From positions 31,582,501 through 31,646,500 of the forward strand of contig NC_066265.1 in NCBI RefSeq assembly GCF_905404315.1: 64,000 nt of DNA, in the 5' to 3' direction. Below the pieces are notes generated by a model. It was not told the DNA's origin and did no database searches. It was given only the letters and a program-made list of their open reading frames with translations. Shown here one piece after another: positions 1 through 10,420 of this stretch. This stretch comes from Leptidea sinapis. Its lineage: Eukaryota > Arthropoda > Insecta > Lepidoptera > Pieridae. Each line of letters begins with the position of its first letter. Within the stretch, counting starts at the first letter, position 1. Made by a program: the position numbers and the translations under genes.

Positions 1-156
1 TAAAATCGAAAACCTATTTTTGCGTGCGCTGCAAAAACTATTGACAATAGAACAAAATGATGTACAGGCTATAATATAGGCAATATTTTATTACTTATAA
101 AACTATCGCGTGAATTATACTTTATATGGCAAAACAACGTTTGCCGGGTCAGCTAG
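1..156 (+). mobile_element. Helitron-like element, 3' end (cut by window edge)
   Basis: The segment ends in GGGTCAGCTAG followed by T, the CTAG-3' terminus that Helitrons leave at an A^T target. It matches 61364-61519 with only about five differences over 156 bases, so the two copies are recent. The 5' part lies outside the window. Confidence 0.8.
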
Positions 157-1299
157 TTTTAAATACTTTGGAAAGTATTTTACATATTCAACAACATTCA
201 TCTATATAAATAAATTTATAGAGGTTTTCATTTGTGCGCTCATCACAGAATAAATACTGAATAGATTTCAATGGAATCATTTAAGTTTTATTCATTAGGC
301 ACTAATCGACCGTTATTTATTATAAAATTTATTGCGATATATGCATTTAATACAAAGGCTTAAGAAATAACGATTTTTATAAATAACGTGCTCAGTCATG
401 TGTACGAAGTCACGGGTATCAATTAGTTGTGTAAGAAGACCTTTTTAAATTGGCGTTTAAATTTATAAATTTAATTTTTGTTTCAGGTATGAAATATATT
501 TCTACAACGAGTTAATACAGGTATTTTTATAATATTATGTAAATTATACTGAGAGTTTTATGGTGACTTAAGTTATCTTTTGAAAAGCAACGTTTTGTAT
601 GAAACTGTTTATGTACGCATAGACAATTTGCGGTATAGATTACCAGCTGCAGTATTACCGAAACGACCCACGAACCTTCATGGGTAGAGCATGGGAGAGA
701 CAGTCTTAGAAGCCTTGAGCACTGGCATTGTAGATGTCCATGGGTGGTATTTCATTTTACATCACAATATGAGCCTATATATATTATAATAAAATAAATT
801 TACATTTGCACGTAGTTTACTACGTCATTTTCATTTTATAACACCGTAAATAATTGGTATAACATACCAATTCAAATTCATATATTTTCATTTGACATTG
901 AATTTTTAAATCACTTATTCTGTTCGAAAAATAAATTTCATAGAATTTTTTATTAAAACAACATGCTAATAGATGTTGTATATTATCAAAAACCATTTTT
1001 CAGTTACTTGATAGTATTAATATACAGAAATGTCAAGAAATATTTCAATCGCAATAGAATGATGCCTGCAAATAACTGCGATGAGGAAGGATGTCAAAAC
1101 GGCCAAAAGGCACTTCTCGGGAGATTAATGTGCCATTACTGGGGTGAAATAAATAAATATTTGTTATAAAACCTCCTTGCTTGGGCGGGAAGGCTGTCAT
1201 GTTGACATATTACAAAATATAAACAACTAAATTAATTTTGGTTGGTATCCCTTGTCGCGGATACAATTTGGATTTTATAAAGTTACATACTATATATAT
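157..1299. other. unannotated AT-rich stretch
   Basis: No gene or clear repeat seen. The 68-codon open frame at 963-1169 has no recognisable domain and is probably chance. It contains one possible recursive splice junction at 486/487 (listed separately). Confidence 0.5.
475..493 (+). promoter_or_regulatory. candidate recursive splice junction (weakest of three)
   Basis: A T-rich tract runs into TTTCAG directly followed by GTATGA, so an acceptor abuts a donor at 486/487. This is the arrangement of ratchet points in long insect introns. Alternatively it bounds a 34-nt micro-exon ending at 520 (ACAG followed by GTATTT). The donor is only a fair match. Confidence 0.2.
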
Positions 1300-2140
1300 G
1301 TAGATAGAGCCTCTTGCTCCTAGACAAACGATGAGAACAGGCCAGACTTATTACTTTAGTATGCGTGACAAGCTACGTCTTACACTCGCAATTTGTTTGT
1401 CACTATGTGTTAGTGTGGATGTATTGCTTAAAATATAGGTAAACTGTCAACCTTAACTTTTTTCGACGTTTTCACAGCTGTCACAGTCTATCTAGATGTA
1501 TAAATGATCTAAATTTATAAAGTTTCAATTTAGTTAAAGATATAATTCTCCTTTAAAGTTGCTATAGCCAAATTAGTTCTAAAAACTCACCCACATCACT
1601 TAATTTGTGTTGGCATAGATGAAATATCTAAAGCTTTTAAAATATATTTGACATAATTTGGAATATGAATTATTCCCAAAGAAACTCCAAAATTATCATG
1701 ACAATGGTAATATTACATTATTACTAGTACTCTCTTCTTCAAATGCAAAACAGTATCACTTGGCTTGCTAAGATATTCTGTGGTGAAAATTTAAATCACT
1801 TTTACCGAGTTCTGGATTATGGCGGGAAGGGTCGAGTTTTGGCGCCATCTCGATGCAAATGTAAACGCGCAAATGGAAGACGCCACAGAGTATCTAACAA
1901 TGTTCGCTTTACATATTAAAATGTTTTAGATCATTTGTAGGTCTAGATAGACTATGGCAGCTGTGAAAACGTTGAAATAGCTGTGTTTAGAACTAACCTC
2001 TATTTTGAGCAATCCACGCACACTAACACAAAGTGTCATATAGATCGCGAGTGTAATACGTAGCTTGTCACGCACACTAAACTAATATTCCTGGCCTGTA
2101 TTTATCGGTTATCTAACAACAACAGACTCTGTTTAGACGT
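1300..2140. mobile_element. non-autonomous DNA element with about 215-bp inverted arms
   Basis: The left arm (about 1300-1510) and right arm (about 1925-2140) are inverted copies at roughly 75% identity by eye. Shared blocks include GTGACAAGCTACGT, TTACACTCGC and GTTTTCACAGCTG. The arms surround about 400 bp of unique sequence with no transposase frame. A separate fragment of one end lies at 23580-23635. It is probably a long-TIR MITE or foldback element; the superfamily is not assignable because no clear target duplication is visible. Confidence 0.75.
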
Positions 2141-2657
2141 CTTTATAATTTAAGTAAAATGTCAATTTATATATTATCAAGTTTCTAAATGTATTAAAAA
2201 TTACCATTCTATGCCTATGTATGTTGTTCACTTAGGGATAGGTAAGTGTTAGCATTTACGACTTATTTCTCCTTAGTTTAACTTACTAGAGGTAGACAAA
2301 TCTATCCTTTTACGCTTACTTACATTTCAATAAACTATCGAAATAAAGCAATTAACTATAACTATGGATAGATAAGACCTTGTCATTAAATAGTAACAGC
2401 AATGTATCCGTAACTAGAGATACGTTATTAAAAACGGCCGTAAATCAATAGTATACAATGGATTGAAAGTATTTTAACTTAGATAATAGGCAGATATTTA
2501 CAATTTTTATATCCTATTTGATATTAAAAATATTTGACTCATATTTATTGATAATATACTTTACATAAACGAATATGAAGCTGTAGTAACATGCTGTATT
2601 ACATACAGCTCTTAATAACTATGATTTTTTATTTTCTTAAAAAAAAATAACTTATAC
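2141..2657. other. unannotated AT-rich stretch
   Basis: Nothing recognised: no coding frame and no repeat shared with the rest of the window. Confidence 0.5.
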
Positions 2658-2850
2658 AAATGATTTGAGTTTTTTTTAGTGTTAATTCCGCCAATATTTG
2701 CCTTTAAACAATTCGACACGCGTTTCTATTCTACACGAGGCATCCTCAGGACGTGTTGTCTCGTCTCGTTAGTCACGTGCCAGATTTTGGCGAGACAATA
2801 CGTCCTGAGGATGCCTCGTTAGAATTAACACTAAAGAATCAAATCATTTG
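2658..2850. mobile_element. foldback/MITE with nested palindromes
   Basis: The outer arms CAAATGATTTGA and TCAAATCATTTG lie at the two ends, each next to a copy of AGTGTTAATT (inverted). Inside, CGAGGCATCCTCAGGACG (from about 2737) is the inverted partner of CGTCCTGAGGATGCCTCG (ending about 2818). The whole piece could fold into one long hairpin. It has no coding capacity. Confidence 0.7.
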
Positions 2851-3590
2851 TTTAATTATGGATTTCCGCAAAGTAACGCCTACTTCACTTAAAAAATAAC
2901 TTTTTAAAGTGTTCCTAGGATTCGGCTGTTTTAATTTGCTTAGAAATGTTTTATTTTTCAATTAAAATAAATTTCGTTAAACTACTCTCACTTTTTAAAT
3001 AATTTTCAGTCATTGGTTGTTCAATTATAAATAAAAAATATGTGAATGATTAATAAGGGTTCCGATTCTTTCCTTTTGAGGTATAGATCCCTAAAAATAG
3101 CTAATAGCTAGTAACATGAGCAGCAAATCACCAACCATAACTCGTAATCCGATTTCCCATGTTAACGTCAAAAACAAGTAGGAATTGTAAAAGCAAGACA
3201 AACATCGTATGCCTCGCCGGCGTCCCTTATTTATTTTTAATGTTCCCCTTCAGATTTGTCGAAATCCGTCACGGCCAGACGGCAAATAATTACGGCTTTT
3301 TGCTATTTCTACGATTTCCATCGACTTCACAAAGCACGTTTGACGTTCAATGATCGTATATCGTGTACTCTTAATAATGCAATCGAATTTGTGGGCAACT
3401 ATGGATTAGCTTGTTTCGTTACAATAATAAAATTCTTGTCACCTCTTTCATAAAACTCTTGTTGATTCAAATAATTGTTTGTGTTGAGTGATTATTATTC
3501 AGATTTTTGTACCAAAATTTATGGAGGATAGTTCGAGTCCCGCACTCGAACCTGCATTATCTGATTCCGTTCGAACGCTCATAGCAACTT
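2851..3590. other. mostly unannotated; short repeat remnant at 3054-3098
   Basis: At 3054-3098 the run AAGGGTTCCG ... CCTTTTGAGGTA ... CCCTAAAAA resembles the 3' end of the repeat at 37755-38344. The rest, including the two overlapping 64-65 codon frames near 3159-3453, shows nothing recognisable. Confidence 0.4.
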
Positions 3591-3858
3591 TTTTTTATGA
3601 AAATAAGGGACGAGACAAGCAGGACGTTCAGCTGGTGGTAATTGATATGCTCAATTAGTGCCGCTCAGGATTCTTGAAAAACCCCAAAATTTAGAAAGGC
3701 ACTACAGTTGCGTTCGTCACCTTGAGACATAAGATGTTAAGTCTCATTTGCCCAGTAATTTCACTAGCTACGGCGCCCTTCAGACCGAAACGCAGTAATG
3801 TTTACACATTACTGCTTCACGACAGAAATAGACGCCGTTGTGGTACCCATGATCTAGT
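3591..3858 (-). mobile_element. SINE-like repeat, nearly full length
   Basis: Reading on the minus strand it holds the family landmarks in order: TATGGGTACC.. GGTACCACAACGGCG, the hairpin CAGTAATG/CATTACTG region, GGCGCCGTAGCTAGTGAAAT, the GCGGCACT region and a tail ending GTCCCTTATTTTCATAAAAAA. Position 3590 is the poly-A end. Confidence 0.85.
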
Positions 3859-4002
3859 CAAAAAAAAATCAATTTCAGTTCTAAGTATGGAGAACCCCTA
3901 AAATTTACCGTTCGTCAATATTTTTTAATTTTAATTGGCTATGTTGTGAACCGTACATTTATATATTCTTTTAGTATGGTAAATTTCAGAACTAAAATGT
4001 TA

Positions 4003-4330
4003 ATGGATATGTCAAATCTGAGATGGTTTGGACATGTCGAGAGAATGAATGAAGAACGATTGACGAAGAAAGTGTATAAGGCCAAGTGTGAATGAAAGTG
4101 TTGGAAGGGGTAGACCTAGGCGGACGTTTCAAGATTTAATCAGGGACGTCTTGAAAAAAGGCCAGGTCAAGAGTACCCTAAACCGGAGAGCATGTATGAA
4201 AGGAATAATGAAAGTGGACGAAGCGAAACAAGTATGTAGAAATCGTAGCAAGTGGAAAAAAGTGGTCTCTGCCTATCCCTACGGGAAAGAGGCGTGATTT
4301 TATGTATGTATGTATGGATATGTCAAGTCT
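4003..4330 (+). mobile_element. 5'-truncated LINE with 17-bp target-site duplication
   Basis: The insert 4020-4313 encodes the last part of a non-LTR reverse transcriptase. RWFGHVERMNEERLTKKVY appears in one frame, then GRGRPRRTFQDLIRDVLKKG to SAYPYGKEA and a stop in another, so a one-base shift near 4085 breaks it. It ends in a (TATG)n tail. ATGGATATGTCAAATCT at 4003-4019 recurs at 4314-4330 as ATGGATATGTCAAGTCT, one mismatch in 17, and marks the target duplication. The clade is not assigned. Confidence 0.8.
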
Positions 4331-6240
4331 ACAAAGAAGATACACGACCGCATGTAATGTGTAACTACCATTTTCGTTGTTATTATGGCCAAAACACAGC
4401 ACAGTAGGTAGAGTTGAGAGCTTATATCGTTACGCTATGATAGAGTCTAAATAGGATTCGGGTGCAATAGTCGTAAGTATACACAAGCCGGGGGGCCACC
4501 ATTGTCGTCGCTGCTCGAACACTGTTCGATCAATCGTAGCGTACAATCGACGGGCTGTCATTAGCAAATGTGGTCGGTAAACCGTGATCAACACGCGTTA
4601 ATTTATAGTTGCTTGTGGCATGTTTAACTCTGTTTGATGATGTACTTCGTTGGGTTTATGGTTGCCTAGTATCTCGTATTAATTTTCTCCAAGAGTTTAA
4701 TTACACAATAATAATAATAATAAATTGAGGAGATCTGTGTCATCCTCGATTTCATTTTGACTTGTGATGAGTCATTGTTATTGTCATATTCTTTATTATA
4801 GCAAGTAAATAGAATAGTTCGACTTACAAAAGCTAAAAAATATATTCCTAGTTAAACAGTCCAAATACGAGATGTTACATAGGATGAAGTACACATTTGG
4901 TTGTAGCATACAAGAAACATTACGAATAAAAAGTAAAAGAAATAAATAATAACATATTGTTGGTTGTTTCCGGTCGGAGTCGGTGTCGTAAATAACAAAA
5001 CATAACCTTACGTATTAGGTGCAATTTTAAGGTAAAATATTTCTTCTTTTGTAAAAAGGAGCGTACAAGAGCAGCTTATTAAAACATAGGAAGGAATTCC
5101 AGAACATTAGAAAAAATACCCAAAAATAACCAAACCAGTAAGCTAAAATTATCATGATCGGGAAAAGGTCATATATGTCCACCATGTTTTACTACTATTT
5201 AATTTGTCCTGTTTTAATCCAATAAAGAATGTTTGTCACTTTCGGTTTGTAAATGCATTACAAATACAGTTGATACTTCATCGTGTAGTGTTCAACTAGA
5301 GACAAGCACTCGTTGGTGTTTCTTATAGAGTTGTCAGGTCTTATGATTTCCTAGTAGTTTTTATTCTTTTTTTCTAGTCTCTCTTGATAGCGTTTTGCTA
5401 GGTCTCTGGGACATTATGTGACATCCCAAACTTTTTATGTAACAAAAGTTTTGCTTTATCATTTAATATTATAAAAATCATCTTAAGTTCTCGTGAAAAA
5501 TTATTTTTCGGTATCATGCCATTCATTTTGCTATAAGAACCTACATCCAAGCCGTAAAAAGTTACTTTAAATTGATTTATCGAACAATTATTTGTATCAG
5601 TATTTCAACGCTGCACTGACTCTAATATTAACCTTGATCAATTTAATTATAACATTCCTCGCCAAGTAATATTTATTTATTTATTAGAAAAGGCTTACCA
5701 ACTAGACATACAATTAATATTATGACGACTTATAATATAACATTTCTTATATTTAATACTTATATATCTAACTTATAGGTATGCACAGCGTTGCCTTCAT
5801 TTATCAATTATTGTAAGTAGTACTTTAATTTTATACATCCAAATTATAAGGGTTCAAAGGCGTATTTTTAAAATTGCCAAATGTATTAATATTATATCTA
5901 TACTACTATTACTATGGAATTTACTGTTATATAATTTTGAAATAAGTTGGATAGGTGGTGGTTGGATAGATATATATAATATAAAACATACATTAAAAAA
6001 TTAAAATATGTATCAATATTATTCAGGTGTTTGGACTCTGTAGTAGCTCCGCTTCTCCCCGTTTGTTCGTGACGAAGAATACGTTGTTGAAATTAAGCAT
6101 TTTAATTATTTCGTCAGCATTCGCTGGTATGAGCTTGAGCTCGGTTCATTTGCTTTATATCAGATTCAGTATAATTAACGATTTTTTTTTTATTTAATTC
6201 CTGTAATAACAACTGAGCTATAAGGTCACAGTGAGTCACA
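4331..6240. other. unannotated AT-rich stretch
   Basis: No gene seen. It contains a short (AAT)n run near 4709-4724 and a (TTTA)n run near 5670-5690 that may be a LINE tail. A slightly GC-richer patch at 4490-4600 has no open frame worth reporting. Confidence 0.45.
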
Positions 6241-6381
6241 GTGAGCTTTAAGGCCGGCAACGCTCTTGTGATTCCTCTGGTGTTGCAAGAGAGTGTGGGC
6301 GGCGGTGATGACTTAACACCAGGTGACCCGTACGCTCGTTTGTCCTCCTATTCCATAAAAAAAAAGAAACAAAAAAAAAAC
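6241..6381 (+). mobile_element. LINE 3' end (CR1/Jockey-like family), 5'-truncated
   Basis: The translated segment carries KAGNALVIPLVLQE ... VGGGDDLTPGDPYARLSS, a frame that recurs in five other places in the window and always ends in CCATAAAA plus an A-rich tail. It corresponds to the terminal part of a non-LTR element whose longer copy lies at 46212-46660. Confidence 0.8.
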
Positions 6382-6439
6382 AGATTCGAATCCCGAATAG
6401 GGATGTTAGTTTCCGAGTCATACAGGTTAATATGTATGT

Positions 6440-6540
6440 TTCAGTTAGTTTATTGTATTAAATATATCGTTGTCTTGCACCCATAGCACAGGGCATATAC
6501 CTAGTCTGGGGCAAGATAAATTGTGTTAATATTATATATC
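6440..6540 (+). repeat. dispersed repeat (TATCGTTGTCTTG ... GGGGCAAGATAA)
   Basis: ATTAAATATATCGTTGTCTT, CCCATAGCAC and CTGGGGCAAGATAAATTGTG align with 27190-27258 plus 27398-27425. It is probably the 3' end of a retroelement; the class is not determined. Confidence 0.6.
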
Positions 6541-7439
6541 AAAAATGTCTTAATTTATAATTACACTGCTTAGTTTATTAAAGGTAGAGCTATATATATG
6601 AAATCTAAAGAATCTAGTACTATTTGTTGGGAGATTTTGGTAATCTTTAGATTTATGATACTCTGAAACAAATTACATGTATTTTGTTTTTCAACGATAT
6701 AGACATAATAAGTTGGGGTCACCTCATTGTATTTGATTGCCGTAGTTATATCTCAATGTGACGAGCACGATTTAATAAGCAGGGCGTATCACTCATCATT
6801 AGGTCTCGATTCGTCACTTTTCACATAAAAAAAGCTATATTCACAAAATTTACATTTCGCAATATGCAGTTATTTAAATTTACTAACAGGCCCTTTATAT
6901 TTATCTGTTTTAGCTCGTTTTCAGGGAGACTGCAATCGTGATCACTGAAAGAAAAGAAACTGATCACTGAAGAAAAGTGAAAACTAAAATAACAATAAAT
7001 ATGTGACTCTAAACAAAATGTAATGTAAAAACACAATTACCATTACACGCGCATTAATTTTTTAAAAAGTGTTTCTTACACTCGCGTTAATCAAAGAACA
7101 ACTTACACTTCTTTCAGTGAACAAAGACCAAAAACACAATTTAACATTAACTTAAATACATACAAGATCATCTCGTACTTATAAAAAGAGAAAATAAACC
7201 ACTTCATGACCATAAACAATATTTTACTTCCGCAGCGAACCGCAAACTCATTGTGGGAGCGAGACGGAGAATAAATCGTTTGAGAATAAATGAGACAGTA
7301 AACACGTCATTTCAGACGCCGTGTTCAAATAAACTTGTTAAATATACATTGAGGAAATTTTCTTTTTCAGCTTTAGCAGTTTTTACGAACGTGAGTTGTA
7401 ACTTTAAGTGTTATAGACAAGCGATAATTTAACCAGACC
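6541..7439. other. unannotated stretch
   Basis: Nothing recognised. The 71-codon minus-strand frame near 6821-7036 has low complexity and no domain. Confidence 0.5.
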
Positions 7440-8362
7440 CATTATCTGTCAAAATAGTGGGTTTGGATATTAACAGTGAAAAAACCAAGATAATGACTAA
7501 CAGATCACATGAACTTATAACAGTGGACCAAAATACTATCGAATATGTTGAAGAATATACGTATTTGGGCCAAATCATATCCCCCACAAACGTCATGGAC
7601 AAGGAAATAGAGCAAAGAGTGGTAAGTTCTTGGAGAAGATACTGGTCTTTAAAAAATATAATGAAAACTAATGAGATCTCGCAAAAACTTAAGAACAAAG
7701 TTTTCAATATGTGCATTACACCTTGCATGACATATGGGTGCCAAACATGGTCCTTAACAAAGAAAAATATACAAAAATTGAAAGTGTGTCAACAAAGCAT
7801 TGAAAGAAGCTTGTTAAAGATCAAAAGGAAAGACAAGGTACGACTAACACAAATCAAGAAGAAAATCAAAAAAATTAGAAAGGATAGACAACACTATAAA
7901 AAGATTAAAATGGCGATGGGCAGGACACACCTTGAGAAGCAATATTGATAAATGGACAAAAAATATTATAGACTGGTATCCAAGACAACGGAAAATAAAT
8001 CAATGAAGACAACCCATTAGATGGGAAGATGATTTTAAAAAAGTGGCTGAACCAACGTGGAGACGATCTGCTCTGGACAGATCACAATGGAAATTTCTGG
8101 AGGAGGCCCATGTCGGAAGACAAGCGAACGATGTAGAAGATTAAGAATATCACTTATATTAGATTATTACCTAGATAAGAATATTACTTAGATTATTATT
8201 ACTTAGCTTAGAATATTATTTAGATTAGAATATTACTTAGTTTACAATATTATTTAGATTAGATTAGACTATATATATTGTATGAATCTTACATTGTTTG
8301 CAATAAAGGCTTATTCATTCATTCATTCATTCATATTCATTCATTCATTATCTGTCAAAATA
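7440..8362 (+). mobile_element. RTE-like LINE, 5'-truncated, with 17-bp target-site duplication
   Basis: The insert 7457-8345 begins just after the reverse-transcriptase active-site region and encodes GLDINSEKTKIM, EYTYLGQII, SWRRYWSLKNIM, CMTYGCQTWSLTK and IERSLL, the order typical of RTE-clade elements. The reading frame shifts near 7915 (WRWAGH continues in another frame) and meets an in-frame stop near 8007, so it is dead. The 3' region contains degenerate TTAGATTAGAATATTA repeats (8157-8268) and a (TTCA)n tail (8310-8345). The exact 17-mer CATTATCTGTCAAAATA at 7440-7456 recurs at 8346-8362 as the target duplication. Confidence 0.9.
7457..8145 (+). pseudogene. RTE-type reverse transcriptase C-terminal remnant
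   Basis: An open frame of 163 codons (7457-7948) covers the segment downstream of the missing YADD motif. Beyond about 7915 the family's tail region (RWAGH ... DRSQWKFLEEAH) continues in a different frame to a stop near 8143, with one internal stop near 8007. The endonuclease and most of the RT domain are absent through 5' truncation, so no functional protein is expected. Confidence 0.85.
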
Positions 8363-8826
8363 TTCATATAATGATATTTAAAATCTATTATTTTTTTAAT
8401 TTGTACTTACTAAAATACATGTCAAACGTATTATTTTTTAATTTTTGTACTTAAGGACTGTCATTCTACAAATTATTGACTTTTATAAATGCAAAAACCT
8501 CTATCATAATTAAAGAACCTAACGTTATTTATTGAGAAATAGTTAAAATTAAATAAAATCTAATGATAATAATAATAATTGTAATTTATAAACACTGTCT
8601 GTGGGGACGAAGTGAGCGATTCCTACGAGGGAGTAATTCGTAGGCAAGAGACGAAGTCGAGGGCATTAATACACCCCGATTAGTGGAGCCACACTTTGCC
8701 CGAGTGACAATATAAATTATTTTAAATACTATATGAATTCAACGCAGACAAAATCACAAAATTAAAAAAAGATTTAGCCTGTCACTGGCCCACAGTCTGT
8801 TTGTAGCTTTTGTCACATCAAAACAT
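8363..8826. other. unannotated stretch
   Basis: Mostly AT-rich. A short GC-richer piece at 8596-8705 contains a small hairpin, CCTACGA ... TTCGTAGG. No gene or shared repeat seen. Confidence 0.4.
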
Positions 8827-9007
8827 TTTTTATGGAAATAGGGGATGAGACGAGCCGGACGTTCAGCTGATGGTAATTGATACGCCCTGCCCATTACAAT
8901 TCAGTGCCGCTGCACTCCTGACATAAGTCATGCGACATAAGATGTTAAGTCTCATTTGCCCAGTAATTTCACTAGCTACGGCGCCCTTCAGGCCGAAAAA
9001 CAGTTAT

Positions 9008-9843
9008 AATAATAATAATAATAATTCTTTTATTTCAGGCCAATTACGTCCCATAGTTAACATTAATTATTTATTATAATTAAAAATAAACTTAAAAACT
9101 AGAAAACCATCACTGTATAAGGGTGTGGTGTCCACAATATAAAAATATAAAAATTCATAATATTAATTACATGTCCTATTTATTTTTTGTTATTCTCCAT
9201 GTGAACAGATATCCATCGTTTATATATAGGGCTCCTGATATCGTCAGATATAGCCGTGAGGATTTTATGTTTTGAGCTGCGCAATCGACTCCAAAATGTC
9301 GCGATTCTTGTTCTTATTACAGCAAAGAAGTCAGGGACCCCACCCTCCACGAACATGCCTGATGCGCTGCAGCATCTCGGAAGATTCATAAAGGCCCTGT
9401 ATGTATCATTATACTGGACCCTTATTCTTCTAAATGCTTTGTGTGTAAATGTTACCCACAGCTGACAGGTGTACATGCCTAGGCAGTAAGCTTTGAATAG
9501 GGTAGTCTTTACATCCCTACTGCATTTAGCGAATCGTCGTGCAAGCATGTTTCCTCTAACAGCGAGGGCCCTTCGTTCTCGCTCGATATCTTCGTCATCT
9601 TGCAGCCTCTCCGTAAGCACGTGACCTAAATATTTGAACTGCTTAACAACACTAATAACCGTTCCGTTTAGATACACCTCAGGTACCATATCCGGACCTC
9701 CACCTGCAGGGAACACCATCATTTTGGTTTTGGAAACGTTATATTTCAGACCATGAGCATTAGCATAATGCTCACAGACTGAAAGCAGCTTCCTCAACCC
9801 CTTGATCGAGGGGCTGAGAAGCACCATATCATCAGCATAGCTA
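9008..9843 (-). mobile_element. 5'-truncated LINE inside a SINE
   Basis: The minus strand carries a reverse-transcriptase 3' region, then a 170-bp 3' UTR ending GGCCTGAAATAAAAGAA and a (TTA)n tail at 9007-9025. The same tail signature ends the ORF1 element at 17371-18270, so both belong to one LINE family or close relatives. Confidence 0.85.
9180..9842 (-). pseudogene. non-LTR reverse transcriptase, C-terminal fragment
   Basis: The frame opens at the catalytic motif: LSYADDMVLLSPS is encoded from about 9839, the methionine at 9827 being inside the motif rather than a true start. It continues through GLKYNVSKTKMMVF, VVKQFKYLGHVLTE and ERRALAVRGNMLARRFAKCS to NKK and a stop at 9180. The frame is uninterrupted over about 220 codons, which implies a fairly young copy. 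RT motifs upstream of YADD and the endonuclease are missing because the copy is 5'-truncated. The family clade (Jockey/CR1/I side) is not resolved by eye. Confidence 0.85.
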
Positions 9844-10129
9844 AGTTATGCATACACATTACTGCTTCGCGGTAGAAATAGGCGCCGTTGTGGTACCCAT
9901 AATCTAGCCGGCATCCTGTGCAAAGGAGCCTTCCGCAAAATTTAATGTAAAGTAAATATTATGTATTACGTAATCAGTGAAAAATATGTCTAAAAGCATC
10001 ACAAATGGACTTGAGCGTAGTGTAATACGACGCGATATATTCTCTTATGTGACTGTAAATCCACATCTTTTAAACCGCAACCAAACAGTGCAATTAAATT
10101 TCTATTTTGCGACACAAACAGTTCTGGTG

Positions 10130-10200
10130 ACAGTATAAAAGCTCACTAGTCACTGCACGTAGAGTTATATCAACAACTACTATGGCGATGACAACGATAA
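10130..10200 (+). promoter_or_regulatory. possible TATA-type core promoter
   Basis: TATAAAAG at 10134-10141 lies about 145 bp upstream of the ATG at 10280, with a 22-codon upstream frame starting at 10182. No confirmed initiator is placed at the right distance, so this is weak. Confidence 0.2.
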
Positions 10201-10279
10201 ATTTTATAAGACGGATACAAAACATACGAGTCAATTCCTGGTCTTTATAATCTCAAAAAAAGAAATATTGAAAACGAAA

Positions 10280-10420
10280 ATGGCGACGCAAACCCAGACG
10301 GAGTCTTTTGACGTGATCGAAATCGATTTCTGTGCGCGCGGGACACTCTCACGAGTTACCAGTAACGTCTCGTTGAGCCTCACCCGTCCACCAGCGACAA
10401 TTCCGGCTGAATGCTCTTGA
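10280..10420 (+). CDS. short hypothetical ORF / candidate first exon
   Basis: A 46-codon frame starts at an ATG in good eukaryotic context (GAAAATGGCG), begins MATQTQTESFDVIEIDF and ends with TGA at 10420. It lies in a locally GC- and CpG-richer block, unlike surrounding sequence, and matches no repeat I can find in the window. I recognise no family. A moderate donor (A followed by GTAACG) inside it would make it a spliced first exon instead. It could also be chance. Confidence 0.25.
   Translation: MATQTQTESFDVIEIDFCARGTLSRVTSNVSLSLTRPPATIPAECS

Larger units (their letters stand above)
8827..9940 (-). mobile_element. SINE-like repeat split by a LINE insertion
   Basis: The 3' half of the SINE lies at 8827-9007 and the 5' half at 9844-9940, both on the minus strand. 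They join at the CAGTAATG ... CATTACTG hairpin region. The LINE at 9008-9843 sits between them with a short AGTTAT duplicated at 9002-9007 and 9844-9849. Confidence 0.85.
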
